Origin: Megalobrama amblycephala
Lineage: Eukaryota; Chordata; Actinopteri; Cypriniformes; Xenocyprididae
NCBI RefSeq assembly: GCF_018812025.1
Contig: NC_063062.1
Location: 5,418,513 to 5,482,512, forward strand
Direction of reading: 5' to 3'
DNA length: 64,000 nucleotides
Shown here piece by piece: positions 36,301 to 42,228 of the stretch. Positions within the stretch are counted from its first letter, which is position 1, and every line of letters starts with the position of its first letter. Both the position numbers and the translations under genes were made by a program. The notes under the pieces are model-generated. The model saw only the letters and a program-made list of their open reading frames with translations, had not been told where the DNA came from and did no database searches.

Positions 36301-39261
36301 CAAATTTGTTTCTGGTATGATTTTAAAATTGAAATGCCTAAAACTAAGAAAGTGACTACATTACTTTTCAAAGGTTTTGGATAAGTAAGATTTTTTTTTA
36401 AAGAAACTAATGCTATTACTCAGCAGTATTGAACATTGACAGTAAAAACATTTATAATGTTACAAAATATTTCTATTTAAAATAAATGCTTTTCTTGCAA
36501 ACTTTCTGATCATCAAAGTATTTAGATAATATTAAAATCTGAAGCAGCACAACTGTTTTGAACATAAATAATAATGAGAAATGTCTCAAATCAGTGTATT
36601 AAAATGATTTCTGATGGATCATGTGACACTGAAGACTGGAGAAATGATGCTGAAAATTCAGCTTTGCATCACAGGAATAAATAAAAAGTAGTTATTTTAA
36701 ATTGTAATAATATTTCACAATATTAGTGTTTTTACTGATCAAATAATTGTTTCCTTGGTCAGCATAAGAGACCTCAAAAACAATAAAAAATTATAATAAT
36801 ATATAAATGCAGTAGTCACTTTATTAGGTACACCTGCTTGGTAATGCAAATATCCAAACGGCCAATCATGCAGCAGCAAATCAGTGCATAAAAACATTCA
36901 CACATTTGAATGACAATCAGTTGTTGTTCAAACTAAAAAACAGAACGGGAAAGAAATATGATCCAAGTGACTTTGACCTTAAAAATGATTGCTAGTGCGA
37001 GACGGAATGGTTTTAGTTTCTCAAAACCTGCCGATCTTCTGTGATTTTTGTGTATGACAATCTCTAGAATCAGCAGAGAATGGCGGAAAAAAACACAAAA
37101 ACATCAAGCGAGTGGCAGTGCTGTGGACAAAAAATGCCTTCTTATTCAGAGAGGTCAGAGGGGAATGGCCAGACTGGTTCAAGCGGACAGGAAGGTGGCA
37201 GTAACTGAAATAACCAGACGTTACCGCAGCGCTATGCAGAAGAGCCTTTCTAAACACAGTGTGTCAAATGTGGACATTCTACAGCAGCAGAAGATCATGT
37301 TCCAGTCCTGTCAGCTAAGAATAGGACACCGAGGCTACAGTGGACACAAACTCACCAAAACTTGTCAGTAGAAGACTGGAAAAACATTGCTTGGTCTAAA
37401 GAGTCCATTCCTTCAGTGACATCCAGATGAAGTTTCTTGCTGACAGTGTGAATCTATGGCTGCTTCCTACACATCTCTGGCTTAGATGTATCCTTTAATG
37501 CCCTTTAAGCACTGGAATGCTGCTCATTCAAACACACACAAACACAAACAAAATGAACATTGAATCAGATACGTCACTTTCATAAAGGGTTGAGGACAAA
37601 AACACTATCCATTATGATTCATATGCTATTTATTATTAGAAATTTGTAGCCATTTTGTTATTTATTAAATTTGTTATATTGAATATACGGTTTGCCCATT
37701 AACATATGGTTATCACTGTCTGCATCCAGTGTGAAGGTAAATATAATCGTGTAGCGCTGCATCTCATCATGAGGTTTATTGGCTGTGGAGATGTCTGTGA
37801 CGTCGTTAGCAGTGTGCACATTGTCTGTAAACATGTTAATTGCAAGGATTCAGCTCGCTGATTGTTTCTTCTCAGATCTCTACGAGTCGGAGACCAACCC
37901 AGAGGTGAAGGACAAGGGCATCAACGCTGTAAGATCTTCTCCAGCTGCCTTGTTTGTCAAAATCAGCTCAGTTCTTTCAATCTCTTCCACAGGCATCTTT
38001 GACTAATGTTAAAATGATTAACACAATATAAAAATATCAATCACGCACGGCATGTCCAGATATGATCAAGAGCAATTCGATATCAGCGACTTGCAGAAAT
38101 TTATAGTCAATAAAAGTACAGTAAACAAGGCAAGCTGAGTGATTTTTTTTAAATGTATATTATTATTATTACTAAAATAGATAGAATAAAAATAAATAAA
38201 TCCTATTTTGAATTCTTATCCTAGAGATGGTTTCAACAGTTACACTTAAAAGGATAGTTCACCCAAAAATGCAAATTCTGTCATCATTTCCCCTCAAGTG
38301 GTTCTATATATCTTTCTTCTGTGGAACATAAAAGACAATTTTGAGAAATTGCTTACCATCATTTTTTAAAATATTTTTTATATTCCACAGAAGTAAGAAA
38401 ATCATACACGTTTAGATCGACATGAGGGTAAATAACCCTCTGGTGCTTTTCGTTTTTTTTCTTCAATGAAATTAATGTACTATATTTTAGTTCAATAATG
38501 TTTTTTATTTAATATTTTATACGTTTGGGGGATTTTATGGTACTAAATTATATTTATGCAGTAGTTGAAATCCAGTTTTGAGCATAGACCTGAAATTTCC
38601 ATCTTAAACTGTCATAAATCTTGCATGCTTTGGAGCACAGATTTAAGTTTTGTCTCTTTTTAAAGAAGACACAAAAATACTATTTTCAATTTTAATATTA
38701 AATATATATTTTCCAAAACATGTTTTATTCTAAAACTGCGAAAAAATCAAAGCCATAAATCTAAACAAGTTATGTTCCAAATTTGAGTTTGATATCTCAA
38801 AAAATTAGCTTTCAGTATGATTTTGTTTGGGCGCAGTACCAAATTTTTCCACTAGACAAAATCCGTTTCTTATTCATTTCCAATGCGGGCATTTTTGACC
38901 GCGAGGAGTACAAGCATGACCATTTAACCTTTTCGTATCATGTCCATTATTTTTATTTATTTTATTTTTTTTGTGTGTGTTTACATAGCAAGTGCCAAAA
39001 TCTTTACCAAGTTTCGTACCATTCCGATAAAGTAAAAAACAAACAAGCAAACAAACAAACAATAAAACATAACCAAAGAGCACCAAAGGGATAAATACAA
39101 AGTTCTGTCATGAAACTCTAGATTGCACAAGCTGATAGGTCCTTAACCCAAACTGCTTGCAATCACATCATTCTCTGTAGGGCACAGCTGACTGGTTCCT
39201 GCTGTACCAGCAGCCAATGAGCTTCAGAAACCCTTCACCTTCCCCAGCTCCACCTGTATAG
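7116..39261 (+). CDS. capn12: Classical calpain protease, calpain-12-like (21 coding exons, complete)
   Basis: This is a calcium-dependent intracellular cysteine protease that makes limited cuts in its substrates. The coding exons are 7116-7301, 9648-9717, 14334-14452, 22222-22355, 22596-22767, 23646-23729, 24321-24406, 24491-24568, 24893-25068, 26709-26965, 29864-29875, 29992-30200, 30309-30345, 30450-30524, 30635-30680, 31117-31178, 33419-33487, 33781-33859, 34490-34606, 37876-37928 and 39181-39261. All junctions are GT/AG and the frame stays open for 733 residues. The order is CysPc (exons 1-9; Cys88, His246, Asn270), C2-like/CBSW domain (exons 9-13) with an acidic insertion at about 383-407, then penta-EF-hand domain (exons 14-21). 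The spacing Cys-158-His-24-Asn is typical of classical calpains. Exon sizes of 70, 119, 134, 84, 86, 12, 209, 37, 79 and 117 bp match the classical layout. The paralogue call rests on GNCW around the catalytic Cys, the DDRLPVREG stretch, the acidic insertion and linkage to fosb. Another classical paralogue is possible. Confidence 0.92.
7788..7824. repeat. TA microsatellite, calpain intron 1
   Basis: A pure (TA)n run of about 36 bp. Confidence 0.95.
8100..9200. repeat. AT-rich element with CATTCGGTTTAACC inverted motifs
   Basis: GTCATTCGGTTTAACC near 8432 and its complement GGTTAAACCGAATGAC near 8990 face each other about 560 bp apart. AATGACGTGACGGGTCA (8286) and CGTCAATGACCCAT (9162) may be outer arms. 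It is probably a foldback transposon; the family is not identified. Confidence 0.5.
9298..9516. mobile_element. TTAA/AGTTCACCC foldback element, left-truncated
   Basis: TTTACTCACCCTCATGTCAT at the left pairs with ACATGAGGGTGAGTAAATGA at the right, which closes GTGAACTATCCCTTTAAA. It lies about 130 bp upstream of calpain exon 2. Confidence 0.85.
9648..9717 (+). CDS. capn12: Calpain exon 2 (residues 63-85)
   Basis: The exon is 70 bp, the usual size of calpain exon 2. It encodes [11 protein letters not shown]...TDICQGQL and ends one base into the Gly before the catalytic Cys. A foldback element ends about 130 bp upstream. Confidence 0.95.
10598..11637. mobile_element. Large near-perfect foldback transposon with TTAA ends
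   Basis: The ends are TTAAAGGGTTAGTTCACCC and its complement. The arms (10598 to ~11035 and ~11205 to 11637) match almost base for base. The spacer contains a third partial copy of the inner arm (11126-11245). TTAA at both edges fits superfamilies that target TTAA (piggyBac, Kolobok). It lies in calpain intron 2 and has no transposase. Confidence 0.92.
12428..13369 (+). mobile_element. TTAAAGGTGCCC element, copy A
   Basis: It starts TTAAAGGTGCC and ends GGGCACCTTTAA. The inner words GTCTAAGGTGTCCCCTGAAT and TGGCTGCCCTTGTCTAATGC are shared with copies B and C. About 940 bp, no coding capacity. Confidence 0.9.
13370..13486. mobile_element. Solo right end of the AGTTCACCC family, abutting copy A
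   Basis: ATGAACGAAGGTCTTACGG followed by GATGAACTAACCCTTTAA matches the right end of that family. It begins where the previous element stops, so one insertion probably used the other's TTAA. Confidence 0.75.
13490..13660. repeat. TTCGGACATACTACT dispersed repeat
   Basis: AGTAGTCCGAATCTCGCGAG and TATTCGGACATACTACTC are inverted relatives bounding about 150 bp with an internal TAGTAG-rich hairpin. A typical short fish MITE; family not named. Confidence 0.5.
14334..14452 (+). CDS. capn12: Calpain exon 3 with the catalytic Cys88
   Basis: The exon is 119 bp. It opens with the rest of [12 protein letters not shown], where Cys88 is the nucleophile, and ends YAGIFRFR. The residue before the Cys is Asn; most classical calpains have Asp there, and calpain-12 has Asn as I recall. 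Confidence 0.95.
15448..16970. mobile_element. TATTTACACTAAGTG host element split by copy B
   Basis: TCTATTTACACTAAGTGCAA near 15458 and CTTAGTGTAAATAGCC near 16957 are inverted ends. The 15830-16787 element is inserted inside. Confidence 0.6.
15830..16787 (-). mobile_element. TTAAAGGTGCCC element, copy B (inverted)
   Basis: The same family as 12428-13369 and 27327-28291, in reverse. It has TTAA at both ends and lies in calpain intron 3. Confidence 0.9.
17000..17515. repeat. Dispersed repeat in intron 3
   Basis: It contains GGGGTAAGTTGTGCCATGTT and a paired CCTGGAA...CCAGGGG-type stretch, ending AGCCCCTTTAA. It resembles common fish repeats; exact ends and class are unclear. Confidence 0.4.
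18684..20602. mobile_element. 1.9-kb non-coding DNA transposon (GGGATGGGAG ends), possible hAT type
   Basis: Inverted ends GGGATGGGAGAATAAA and TTTATTGTTCCCAGCC, plus ATTCTGAGATT and AATCTCAGAAT just inside, bound it. The flanking CTTTTATT on each side suggests an 8-bp duplication. Inside is a CpG-rich part (about 18930-19460) with GCCATCTT and CGCCATATTG words resembling YY1 sites, and no transposase. Confidence 0.7.
19674..19708. other. Perfect 16-bp inverted repeat with 3-nt loop
   Basis: GGAATATCACGAGAAT, loop GAT, then the exact complement. It sits within the 1.9-kb element. Confidence 0.95.
20885..21300. mobile_element. GC-rich mosaic element carrying a Tc1 fragment
   Basis: GGACTCCGCGGCGGATC at 20897 and CCTCCGCGGCGGGTCCG near 21208 are related GC-rich motifs on either side of a captured Tc1 piece. 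Composition changes abruptly from its AT-rich surroundings. Confidence 0.6.
21010..21178 (-). pseudogene. Tc1-like transposase fragment
   Basis: On the minus strand it reads [20 protein letters not shown] then [20 protein letters not shown]. That is nearly identical to residues 24-70 of the ORF at 25622, the helix-turn-helix DNA-binding part. No catalytic residues are present. Confidence 0.9.
22222..22355 (+). CDS. capn12: Calpain exon 4 (CysPc core)
   Basis: The exon is 134 bp, the classical size. It encodes [20 protein letters not shown] followed by the [14 protein letters not shown] stretch, a conserved PC1 signature. A CT/GT-rich acceptor tract precedes it. Confidence 0.95.
22559..22578. 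repeat. GT microsatellite upstream of calpain exon 5
   Basis: (TG)10 followed by TCTGTCTGTTTTTAAAG and the exon. Confidence 0.95.
22596..22767 (+). CDS. capn12: Calpain exon 5 (PC1/PC2 linker)
   Basis: The exon is 172 bp, one codon longer than the 169 bp I expect for the family. It encodes [11 protein letters not shown] and the EDFTGGI motif. A (GT)10 tract at 22559-22578 lies just ahead of the TTTTTAAAG acceptor. Confidence 0.94.
22914..23622. mobile_element. AGTTCACCC foldback element in calpain intron 5
   Basis: TTCATGTCGTTTCAAACCCG at the left pairs with GTTTGGAACGACATGAGGGT at the right. It closes GTGAACTAACCTTTTAA. The left terminus is lost. It ends 23 bp from exon 6. Confidence 0.85.
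23646..23729 (+). CDS. capn12: Calpain exon 6 with the catalytic His246
   Basis: The exon is 84 bp, the classical size. It encodes [12 protein letters not shown], with His246 as the catalytic base. A TTAA-flanked foldback element ends at 23622, only 23 bp upstream of the exon. Confidence 0.95.
24062..24290. repeat. Fish dispersed repeat (AAAGTCCCCATAAAACATG)
   Basis: It contains TGTGGGGACATTTTTTGGTC, GGGTAGGTTTAGG and TCTATGGAAAGTCCCCATAA, a combination I recognise as a widespread teleost repeat, usually ending in a GT microsatellite as here. Confidence 0.75.
24292..24318. repeat. GT microsatellite forming the exon 7 acceptor tract
   Basis: A 27-nt TG run directly followed by TAG... specifically GTAG and exon 7. 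No separate polypyrimidine tract is visible. Confidence 0.95.
24321..24406 (+). CDS. capn12: Calpain exon 7 with the catalytic Asn270
   Basis: The exon is 86 bp. It encodes [12 protein letters not shown], where Asn270 completes the triad, and then GPWSDR. The acceptor AG follows directly on a 27-nt (TG)n run with no other pyrimidine tract. Confidence 0.95.
24491..24568 (+). CDS. capn12: Calpain exon 8
   Basis: The exon is 78 bp and encodes CKDWDLI through KVEDGEF. The donor is taken as TG|GTAGGT, because splitting the Trp codon restores EFWIGIEDF with the next exon. The GT four bases downstream would bring an in-frame TAG. Confidence 0.9.
24893..25068 (+). CDS. capn12: Calpain exon 9 (end of PC2, start of C2-like domain)
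   Basis: The exon is 176 bp. It encodes [18 protein letters not shown], the end of the protease core, and then [16 protein letters not shown], the start of the beta-sandwich domain. The linker [13 protein letters not shown] is probably flexible. Confidence 0.94.
25100..25200. repeat. Fragment of a GTGGATCTCAACCC repeat
   Basis: CAGTGGATCTCAACCCACTA followed by GGGGGCCTC resembles the complement of GGTTGAGAACCACTG near 54465. Confidence 0.5.
25438..26681 (+). mobile_element. Tc1/mariner transposon with terminal inverted repeats
   Basis: The left end (ATGTTGGGACGTTTTTTAAA, then AAAATGAAAACTAAAAGACT) is mirrored at the right (AGTCTTTTAGTTTTCATTTT, then ACTGTCCCAACAT). About 1.24 kb, the usual Tc1 length. 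It carries a broken transposase and ends about 30 bp before calpain exon 10. Confidence 0.92.
25622..26330 (+). pseudogene. Broken Tc1-like transposase
   Basis: The N-terminal half ([54 protein letters not shown]) is the paired helix-turn-helix part. [10 protein letters not shown] in another frame holds the first catalytic Asp. [11 protein letters not shown] and SPDLSPIEE near 26200-26310 hold the second Asp and the Glu of the DDE triad. At least two frameshifts separate these blocks, so it is inactive. Confidence 0.92.
26709..26965 (+). CDS. capn12: Calpain exon 10 with acidic insertion
   Basis: The exon is 257 bp. It encodes [12 protein letters not shown], then an acidic run (about residues 383-407, almost all Asp/Glu/Gly), a lysine-rich run (414-425) and [13 protein letters not shown]. 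In CAPN1 and CAPN2 this region is the acidic loop thought to sense calcium and lipid. Here it is longer. A Tc1 element ends about 30 bp upstream of the acceptor. Confidence 0.92.
27190..28350. repeat. GTTCAAAAGTTTG repeat split by copy C
   Basis: Left flank words (AAACTGGAGTAATGACTGCTG, TTAAATTACATTT) continue at 28292 (AAATTGTAATATTTAACATT). This host is decayed; the insertion is the element at 27327-28291. Confidence 0.55.
27327..28291 (+). mobile_element. TTAAAGGTGCCC element, copy C
   Basis: It starts TTAAAGGTGCCCTAGATTAT and ends GAGGGCACCTTTAA. It is the closest relative of copy B (shared TGTTACGTAACAGTCGG-type hairpin). It lies in calpain intron 10. Confidence 0.92.
29008..29047. repeat. 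AT microsatellite, calpain intron 10
   Basis: A (TA)n run with one CA interruption. Confidence 0.9.
29077..29799. mobile_element. AGTTCACCC foldback element, complete
   Basis: TTAAAGGGTTAGTTCACCC and its complement bound 723 bp with long arms. It ends 64 bp before the 12-bp microexon. Confidence 0.92.
29864..29875 (+). CDS. capn12: Calpain 12-bp microexon 11
   Basis: GTCCCCTCTGAG encodes VPSE between a good acceptor (TTTCAG) and GTGAGC. Classical calpains have a 12-bp exon at this point encoding a similar VPxE. Skipping it would keep the frame. Confidence 0.88.
29992..30200 (+). CDS. capn12: Calpain exon 12 (C2-like domain)
   Basis: The exon is 209 bp, the classical size. It encodes [20 protein letters not shown], then [20 protein letters not shown] and FFLRIYTKT, the beta-sandwich core. 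The donor after CAGGG restores the frame with the next exon. Confidence 0.93.
30309..30345 (+). CDS. capn12: Calpain exon 13
   Basis: The 37-bp exon encodes [12 protein letters not shown] and links the C2-like domain to the penta-EF-hand domain. Size and phase match the classical family. Confidence 0.85.
30450..30524 (+). CDS. capn12: Calpain exon 14
   Basis: The 75-bp exon encodes [20 protein letters not shown] and EKAGS, the start of the penta-EF-hand region. The phase is 0 at both ends. Confidence 0.85.
30635..30680 (+). CDS. capn12: Calpain exon 15
   Basis: The 46-bp exon encodes [15 protein letters not shown], at the place of the first EF-hand helix/loop. It is flanked by TTTCCAG and GTCAGG. 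Confidence 0.85.
31117..31178 (+). CDS. capn12: Calpain exon 16
   Basis: The 62-bp exon encodes [20 protein letters not shown] and D. ETCRQLI corresponds to the conserved ETC helix that precedes the second EF-hand. Confidence 0.87.
31236..32358. repeat. GTTCAAAAGTTTG repeat split by a TTAA foldback element
   Basis: The left part (TACTGTTTGAAAGTTTGGAA, AGCAAGGATGCATTAAACTG) resumes at 32088 (ATGTATCATGGTTTCCACAA, AGAATGATTTCTGAAGGATC) around the 31351-32087 insertion. Confidence 0.9.
31351..32087. mobile_element. AGTTCACCC foldback element inside another repeat
   Basis: TTAAAGGGTTAGTTCACTC and GGGTGAACTAACCCTTTAA bound 737 bp. The insertion is clean relative to the host repeat. Confidence 0.92.
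32359..33301. mobile_element. CACTCTAAAAA-ended element with internal triplication
   Basis: Inverted ends CACTCTAAAAA and TTTTTAGAGTG bound 943 bp. It sits at the end of the preceding repeat. Confidence 0.8.
32475..32785 (+). repeat. Three tandem ~112-bp units
   Basis: GTTGATCCAACATAATGTTT recurs at 32475, 32588 and 32699. Each unit also has TTAAGTAAGGTGAAGA and ATTTCTAAGTAACATGAAC. Units two and three are more alike than unit one. Confidence 0.93.
33299..33373. repeat. Compound GT/AT microsatellite upstream of calpain exon 17
   Basis: (GT)n to about 33321, then an uninterrupted (AT)n to 33373. Exon 17 starts 45 bp later. Confidence 0.95.
33419..33487 (+). CDS. capn12: Calpain exon 17 (degenerate EF-hand)
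   Basis: The 69-bp exon encodes [20 protein letters not shown] and NLQ. It aligns with the second EF-hand, but the loop carries Gly and Arg where Asp or Ser should bind calcium. It follows a 52-bp AT microsatellite by about 45 bp. Confidence 0.87.
33781..33859 (+). CDS. capn12: Calpain exon 18 (intact EF-hand)
   Basis: The 79-bp exon, of classical size, encodes [14 protein letters not shown] and LALNAAG. The loop at residues 631-642 has Asp, Asp, Ser, Thr and a terminal Glu at positions 1, 3, 5, 7 and 12, so it should bind calcium. Confidence 0.94.
34490..34606 (+). CDS. capn12: Calpain exon 19
   Basis: The 117-bp exon, of classical size, encodes [20 protein letters not shown], then [18 protein letters not shown], the conserved FVSC..RL..LF helix of the penta-EF-hand domain. 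Confidence 0.94.
34728..35054. mobile_element. AGTTTACCC foldback element, short copy
   Basis: TTAAAGGGATAGTTTACCC and GGGTCAACTATCCCTTTAA bound 327 bp. The inner arms pair around CCATAGTAGG...CTACTATG near 34880. Confidence 0.9.
35087..35501 (-). repeat. GACCCTGGACCACAAAACCAG teleost repeat
   Basis: It begins GACACTGGTCATAAAACCAG and ends GACTGGTTTTGTGGTCCAGG GTCACA. This is a very abundant fish element with complementary ends. Flanking GTCACCATGAAATCAAA at 35057 suggests it is nested in yet another repeat. Confidence 0.85.
36362..36800. repeat. GTTCAAAAGTTTG family repeat
   Basis: It contains ATGATTTCTGATGGATCATG, TGACACTGAAGACTGGAG and AATGATGCTGAAAATTCAGC, as in the copies at 20603 and 32088. 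Confidence 0.85.
36816..37495 (+). mobile_element. Tc1-like element remnant (CACTTTATTAGGTACACCTG end)
   Basis: The left end CACTTTATTAGGTACACCTG is that of a widespread fish Tc1-type family. The 3' half of the element is missing. Confidence 0.85.
36950..37410 (+). pseudogene. Tc1-like transposase pseudogene, 5' half
   Basis: Reading through stops and shifts gives DPSDFDL, then [32 protein letters not shown] and [12 protein letters not shown], the DNA-binding part of a Tc1-like transposase. [10 protein letters not shown] near 37378 replaces the usual WSDES, so the first catalytic Asp is lost. Confidence 0.85.
37876..37928 (+). CDS. capn12: Calpain exon 20
   Basis: The 53-bp exon encodes [18 protein letters not shown], the last EF-hand region. 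Calcium ligands are largely lost compared with active loops. A Tc1-like remnant ends about 380 bp upstream. Confidence 0.85.
38246..38437. mobile_element. AGTTCACCC foldback element, short decayed copy
   Basis: TTAAAAGGATAGTTCACCC at the left; the right arm stops at CATGAGGGTAAAT. It lies in the last calpain intron. Confidence 0.8.
39181..39261 (+). CDS. capn12: Calpain last exon, stop codon inside a dispersed repeat
   Basis: The 81-bp exon starts [13 protein letters not shown], whose Trp sits where other calpains have the terminal WLQLTM helix. It then runs [13 protein letters not shown] to TAG at 39259-39261. From about 39223 the DNA matches a dispersed repeat with an inverted copy near 47104. 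The final 13-14 residues are therefore probably repeat-derived. A different last exon cannot be ruled out. Confidence 0.72.
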   Translation, partial: GTADWFLLYQQPMSFRNPSPSPAPPV

Positions 39262-39402
39262 ATCTGCTAAGTCCCGTACTTGCTCTGCAGTAGCAGCATT
39301 AACAGCAGCAGCAGCGTTGCAGATTTATTCCGCCAAGACCAAACATATCAACACTGTCACATCCATTACCACGCCAAACACTCCTAGAGTTGTCATGACA
39401 GA
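39223..39402 (+). repeat. Dispersed repeat overlapping calpain stop codon and 3' UTR
   Basis: TTCCCCAGCTCCACCTGTAT then AGATCTGCTAA, CCGCCAAGACCAAACATATC and CATTACCACGCCAAACACTC match the complement of 46850-47104. This copy lacks about 75 bp after AGATCTGCTAA that the other copy has. The family is unknown to me. Confidence 0.88.
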
Positions 39403-39786
39403 AATGACATTTTTAGGTGAACTATTCCTTAGGTTATATGCATCTATACTATGTATGTACAATATAAGCATGTATTTATTAATGTGCACAGCACATTCAC
39501 TGAATCGTTTCTCTGGTCTTTGTGCAGTGGCTGCTCAGGCTGTTGGCTGTGTGAGCCTGTCCAGACCCGACACCTCAGCGGGACAGACCTGCTAGGCCAA
39601 GACTACTCTGACGTCATCCATCTGGGCCTACGTCTCCAACATCACCCCCTTCTATCTCATTTGTGATCTGCGGACCTTTGCCCTGCAGTTGCATCCACCC
39701 ACTCACTGCTCCATCAGTTGGGGTCTATGACCATGTAGGTCATTACTGCCTGGTTACAAAACATTTCATCCCCATTAGATATTTTA

Positions 39787-40070
39787 AAGAGATATTTTAC
39801 TTGTAAATTAACATTCTGTCATCATTTACTCACCCTCATGTCGTTCCAAACCCATATGACTCTCATTCATCTGTGGAACACAAAAGAAGATATTTAGCAG
39901 AATGTCCAAGTTGCTCTTTTTCCATATAATAGAAGTGAATACAGACCAGGTGATCACCATTCACTTTCATTGCATGGAAAAGAGCAGCTTGGACATTCTG
40001 CTAAATATCTACTTTAGTGTTCCACGGAAGAAAGAAATACATAGTGAAGATAAATGATGACAAAATGTAA
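39787..40070. mobile_element. AGTTCACCC-related foldback element
   Basis: TCACCCTCATGTCGTTCCAA at the left. ATTCTGCTAAATATCT at the right pairs with AGATATTTAGCAGAAT at 39890. Ends are decayed. Confidence 0.8.
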
Positions 40071-40379
40071 AATGTTTGGTAAACAATGTGTTTCAATCTA
40101 TATCTAAAAAGCATTTTTTAATAGAGCTACCAATTTAATGATTTAGTATGATTCAGTGGTAGCAAATATTGATATATTTCTTGTAACAAGCAGCCTAATT
40201 GCTTTTTTTTTTTTCATTCATATAGCATGACTCGTACTTCCTCTTGTACTTTGTTTCCCTCTTATGAACATTTATGTCTCTCTGCTTAATGTCTTCAGAA
40301 GTTGCGGATGTTTTTATGCTTCCAAATATAAAAGCACAAGTCATAATCTTTCATCACAGGGCATTTCTATATTAAATTT

Positions 40380-41000
40380 TTTTCTGTGCGTATACCTACA
40401 CCTCCACACACACACACACACTCTCACACACACACATTGTTCAGGGAGCGAGATAGTAGCTGTGGGTATTAAAAGCGATGTCTCAGCAGCCCTGCACGCA
40501 CCGGCTCTATTCTTATCGCTCTGACGCCACGCACAGCGTCATCACGCCATCGCTCCCTCCTCCGCTACGCTCTCCCTGCATCCCTCCCTCTAGCTCTCTC
40601 TAGTAACTGTCTCATTCTCACAATCTGCTTCCTCCTCCTCGTGTACCTTGCGCTCGCTCGCTCACACATGCGCGTATGCTTGCTCACACACACACTCGTA
40701 CGCTCTTGTCCTCTCTCCCGCTGCTCCTATTAATAGAATCCTTTGCTCACACAATGCTTCCTCCCTGCCGTAAGGTGACCGAACAGAGGTTGCCCCCAGC
40801 AACAGTCCAAGCGCCTCTGGAAACAGCTAGAAAAGCAGGCATGCATGTCTGTCATTGCTCTCTCGATCATACTTTACCAGTTACATCTTGTACTTTTTAT
40901 GCCATAATCCCTTTGTGTATTGGCTTTTTTAAAGCTGCTCTTGACTTGGTTATCCCTGTCTGCCCTGTCCTGCTCTCTTGTCTGCCTGTGAGGTGATACA
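40380..41000. other. CT/CA-rich, moderately CpG-rich segment
   Basis: CA-repeat stretches flank a C/T-rich block (40520-40760) with many CGCTCGCT words. It could be a promoter or 3' regulatory sequence. No ORF or splice-linked exon was found. Confidence 0.35.
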
Positions 41001-41276
41001 TAATAATAACTTTTCAGTTATATCTGGAGAAAGTCATCCGTTAGTGTTGACCATAAGTATGCGATTTGATATCTGCCATTTTGCTCATTTCGGCTGCCAC
41101 GTGACTGACTACTCTAAAGTTGATCTGTAATGTTAAAATCAGAAAGTGTCCATTTTACACTTTTAAGAACCTTCCAAAAAAACAAAAATCATTAGGCACT
41201 GGTAAAACATTCCCTGTAATGAAATACTGGGCATATACAGACTACTCACTTAATTGTAAATAACATGGGCCCTGTC

Positions 41277-42029
41277 ATACACCCGGCACAATGTGGCGCT
41301 AGGTGCGACGCAAGTGTTTTTTGCTAGTTTCAGCCTGACGCAGTTATCATTTTCACGTCCTGAGTCAGTTGCTTAAATAGCAAATGCATTTGCGCCCATT
41401 TGTGCGCTCATTGGCGTGCTGGTCTGAAAATGAGGTGTGTTCAGGTGCATTGTTGGCGTGTTGCTATTTTGAGGCAACTGAAAATGACTGCGCCATTGAC
41501 TAACAAATAACTGGTCTAAAGTCAGTATTTTTTAAAGAGCGTGTTACTTAGTAATATGCACCTATAGGTGGGTGCACAACACACCCACACTCAGGGACGC
41601 GCAGCAGCACACAAACATGCTAAATTTAAAAAAATAAAAGGATTACAATGTAAAAGATTATTATTGTGTGCATAAAGATAAAAATGCTTTAGTGGAATCT
41701 GGCTTGTCCCGTAGATCTGTTTCCTTGCTAGAGAAGCATTCAGTTTTTCCGTTTGCAAATTCCGCCATGTAAATAGCGAATCCGCCATGGCACGAGCGCA
41801 ACTGGCTTTTAAAGGGAATGGGAGATGAGACTCTGATTGGTTTATTGCATGTTATGCACAAAACACACCCATTACTCATTAAGAGAACAGGGACAACCCT
41901 TTTAGACCATGCGCCGGGCACGCCAACCATTTTCCCCCTTGTTAAACTAGCACGTGGATTCGGACACGCCCTAAGTGCACTTGCGCCGCGCTCTTTAGAC
42001 CATACACATAGATTGTTAAAATAGGGCCC
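41277..42029. mobile_element. GGGCCC-ended DNA element, complete
   Basis: It starts GGGCCCTGTCATACACCCGG and ends GTTAAAATAGGGCCC. On the minus strand ATGGCGGAATTTGC..ACGG (41770 downward) is the start of a decayed Myb/SANT-like reading frame. It is the same family as 372-1014 and 48283-49415. Confidence 0.8.
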
Positions 42030-42228
42030 ACCTATTTTAATGCGTATTTTGGGATATTACACAAACACCATAAATTCTAACAATGTGCATAAAAACTGGA
42101 TGGATTGTTTTATTCACCAGTGTTTTTTTGCATATTCCAATTTTGTGCACAAGTTAAATTCACAACTTTGGATGGAAACATAGCTAATGAAGAAAGTTGC
42201 TTTTAGGGGCCCATAGTATAGTTATGGC

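Noticed and set aside
40676..40996. Possible small coding gene in the CT-rich segment
   Set aside because: The frame is low-complexity at its start and matches nothing I recognise; no intron or polyadenylation signals tie to it.
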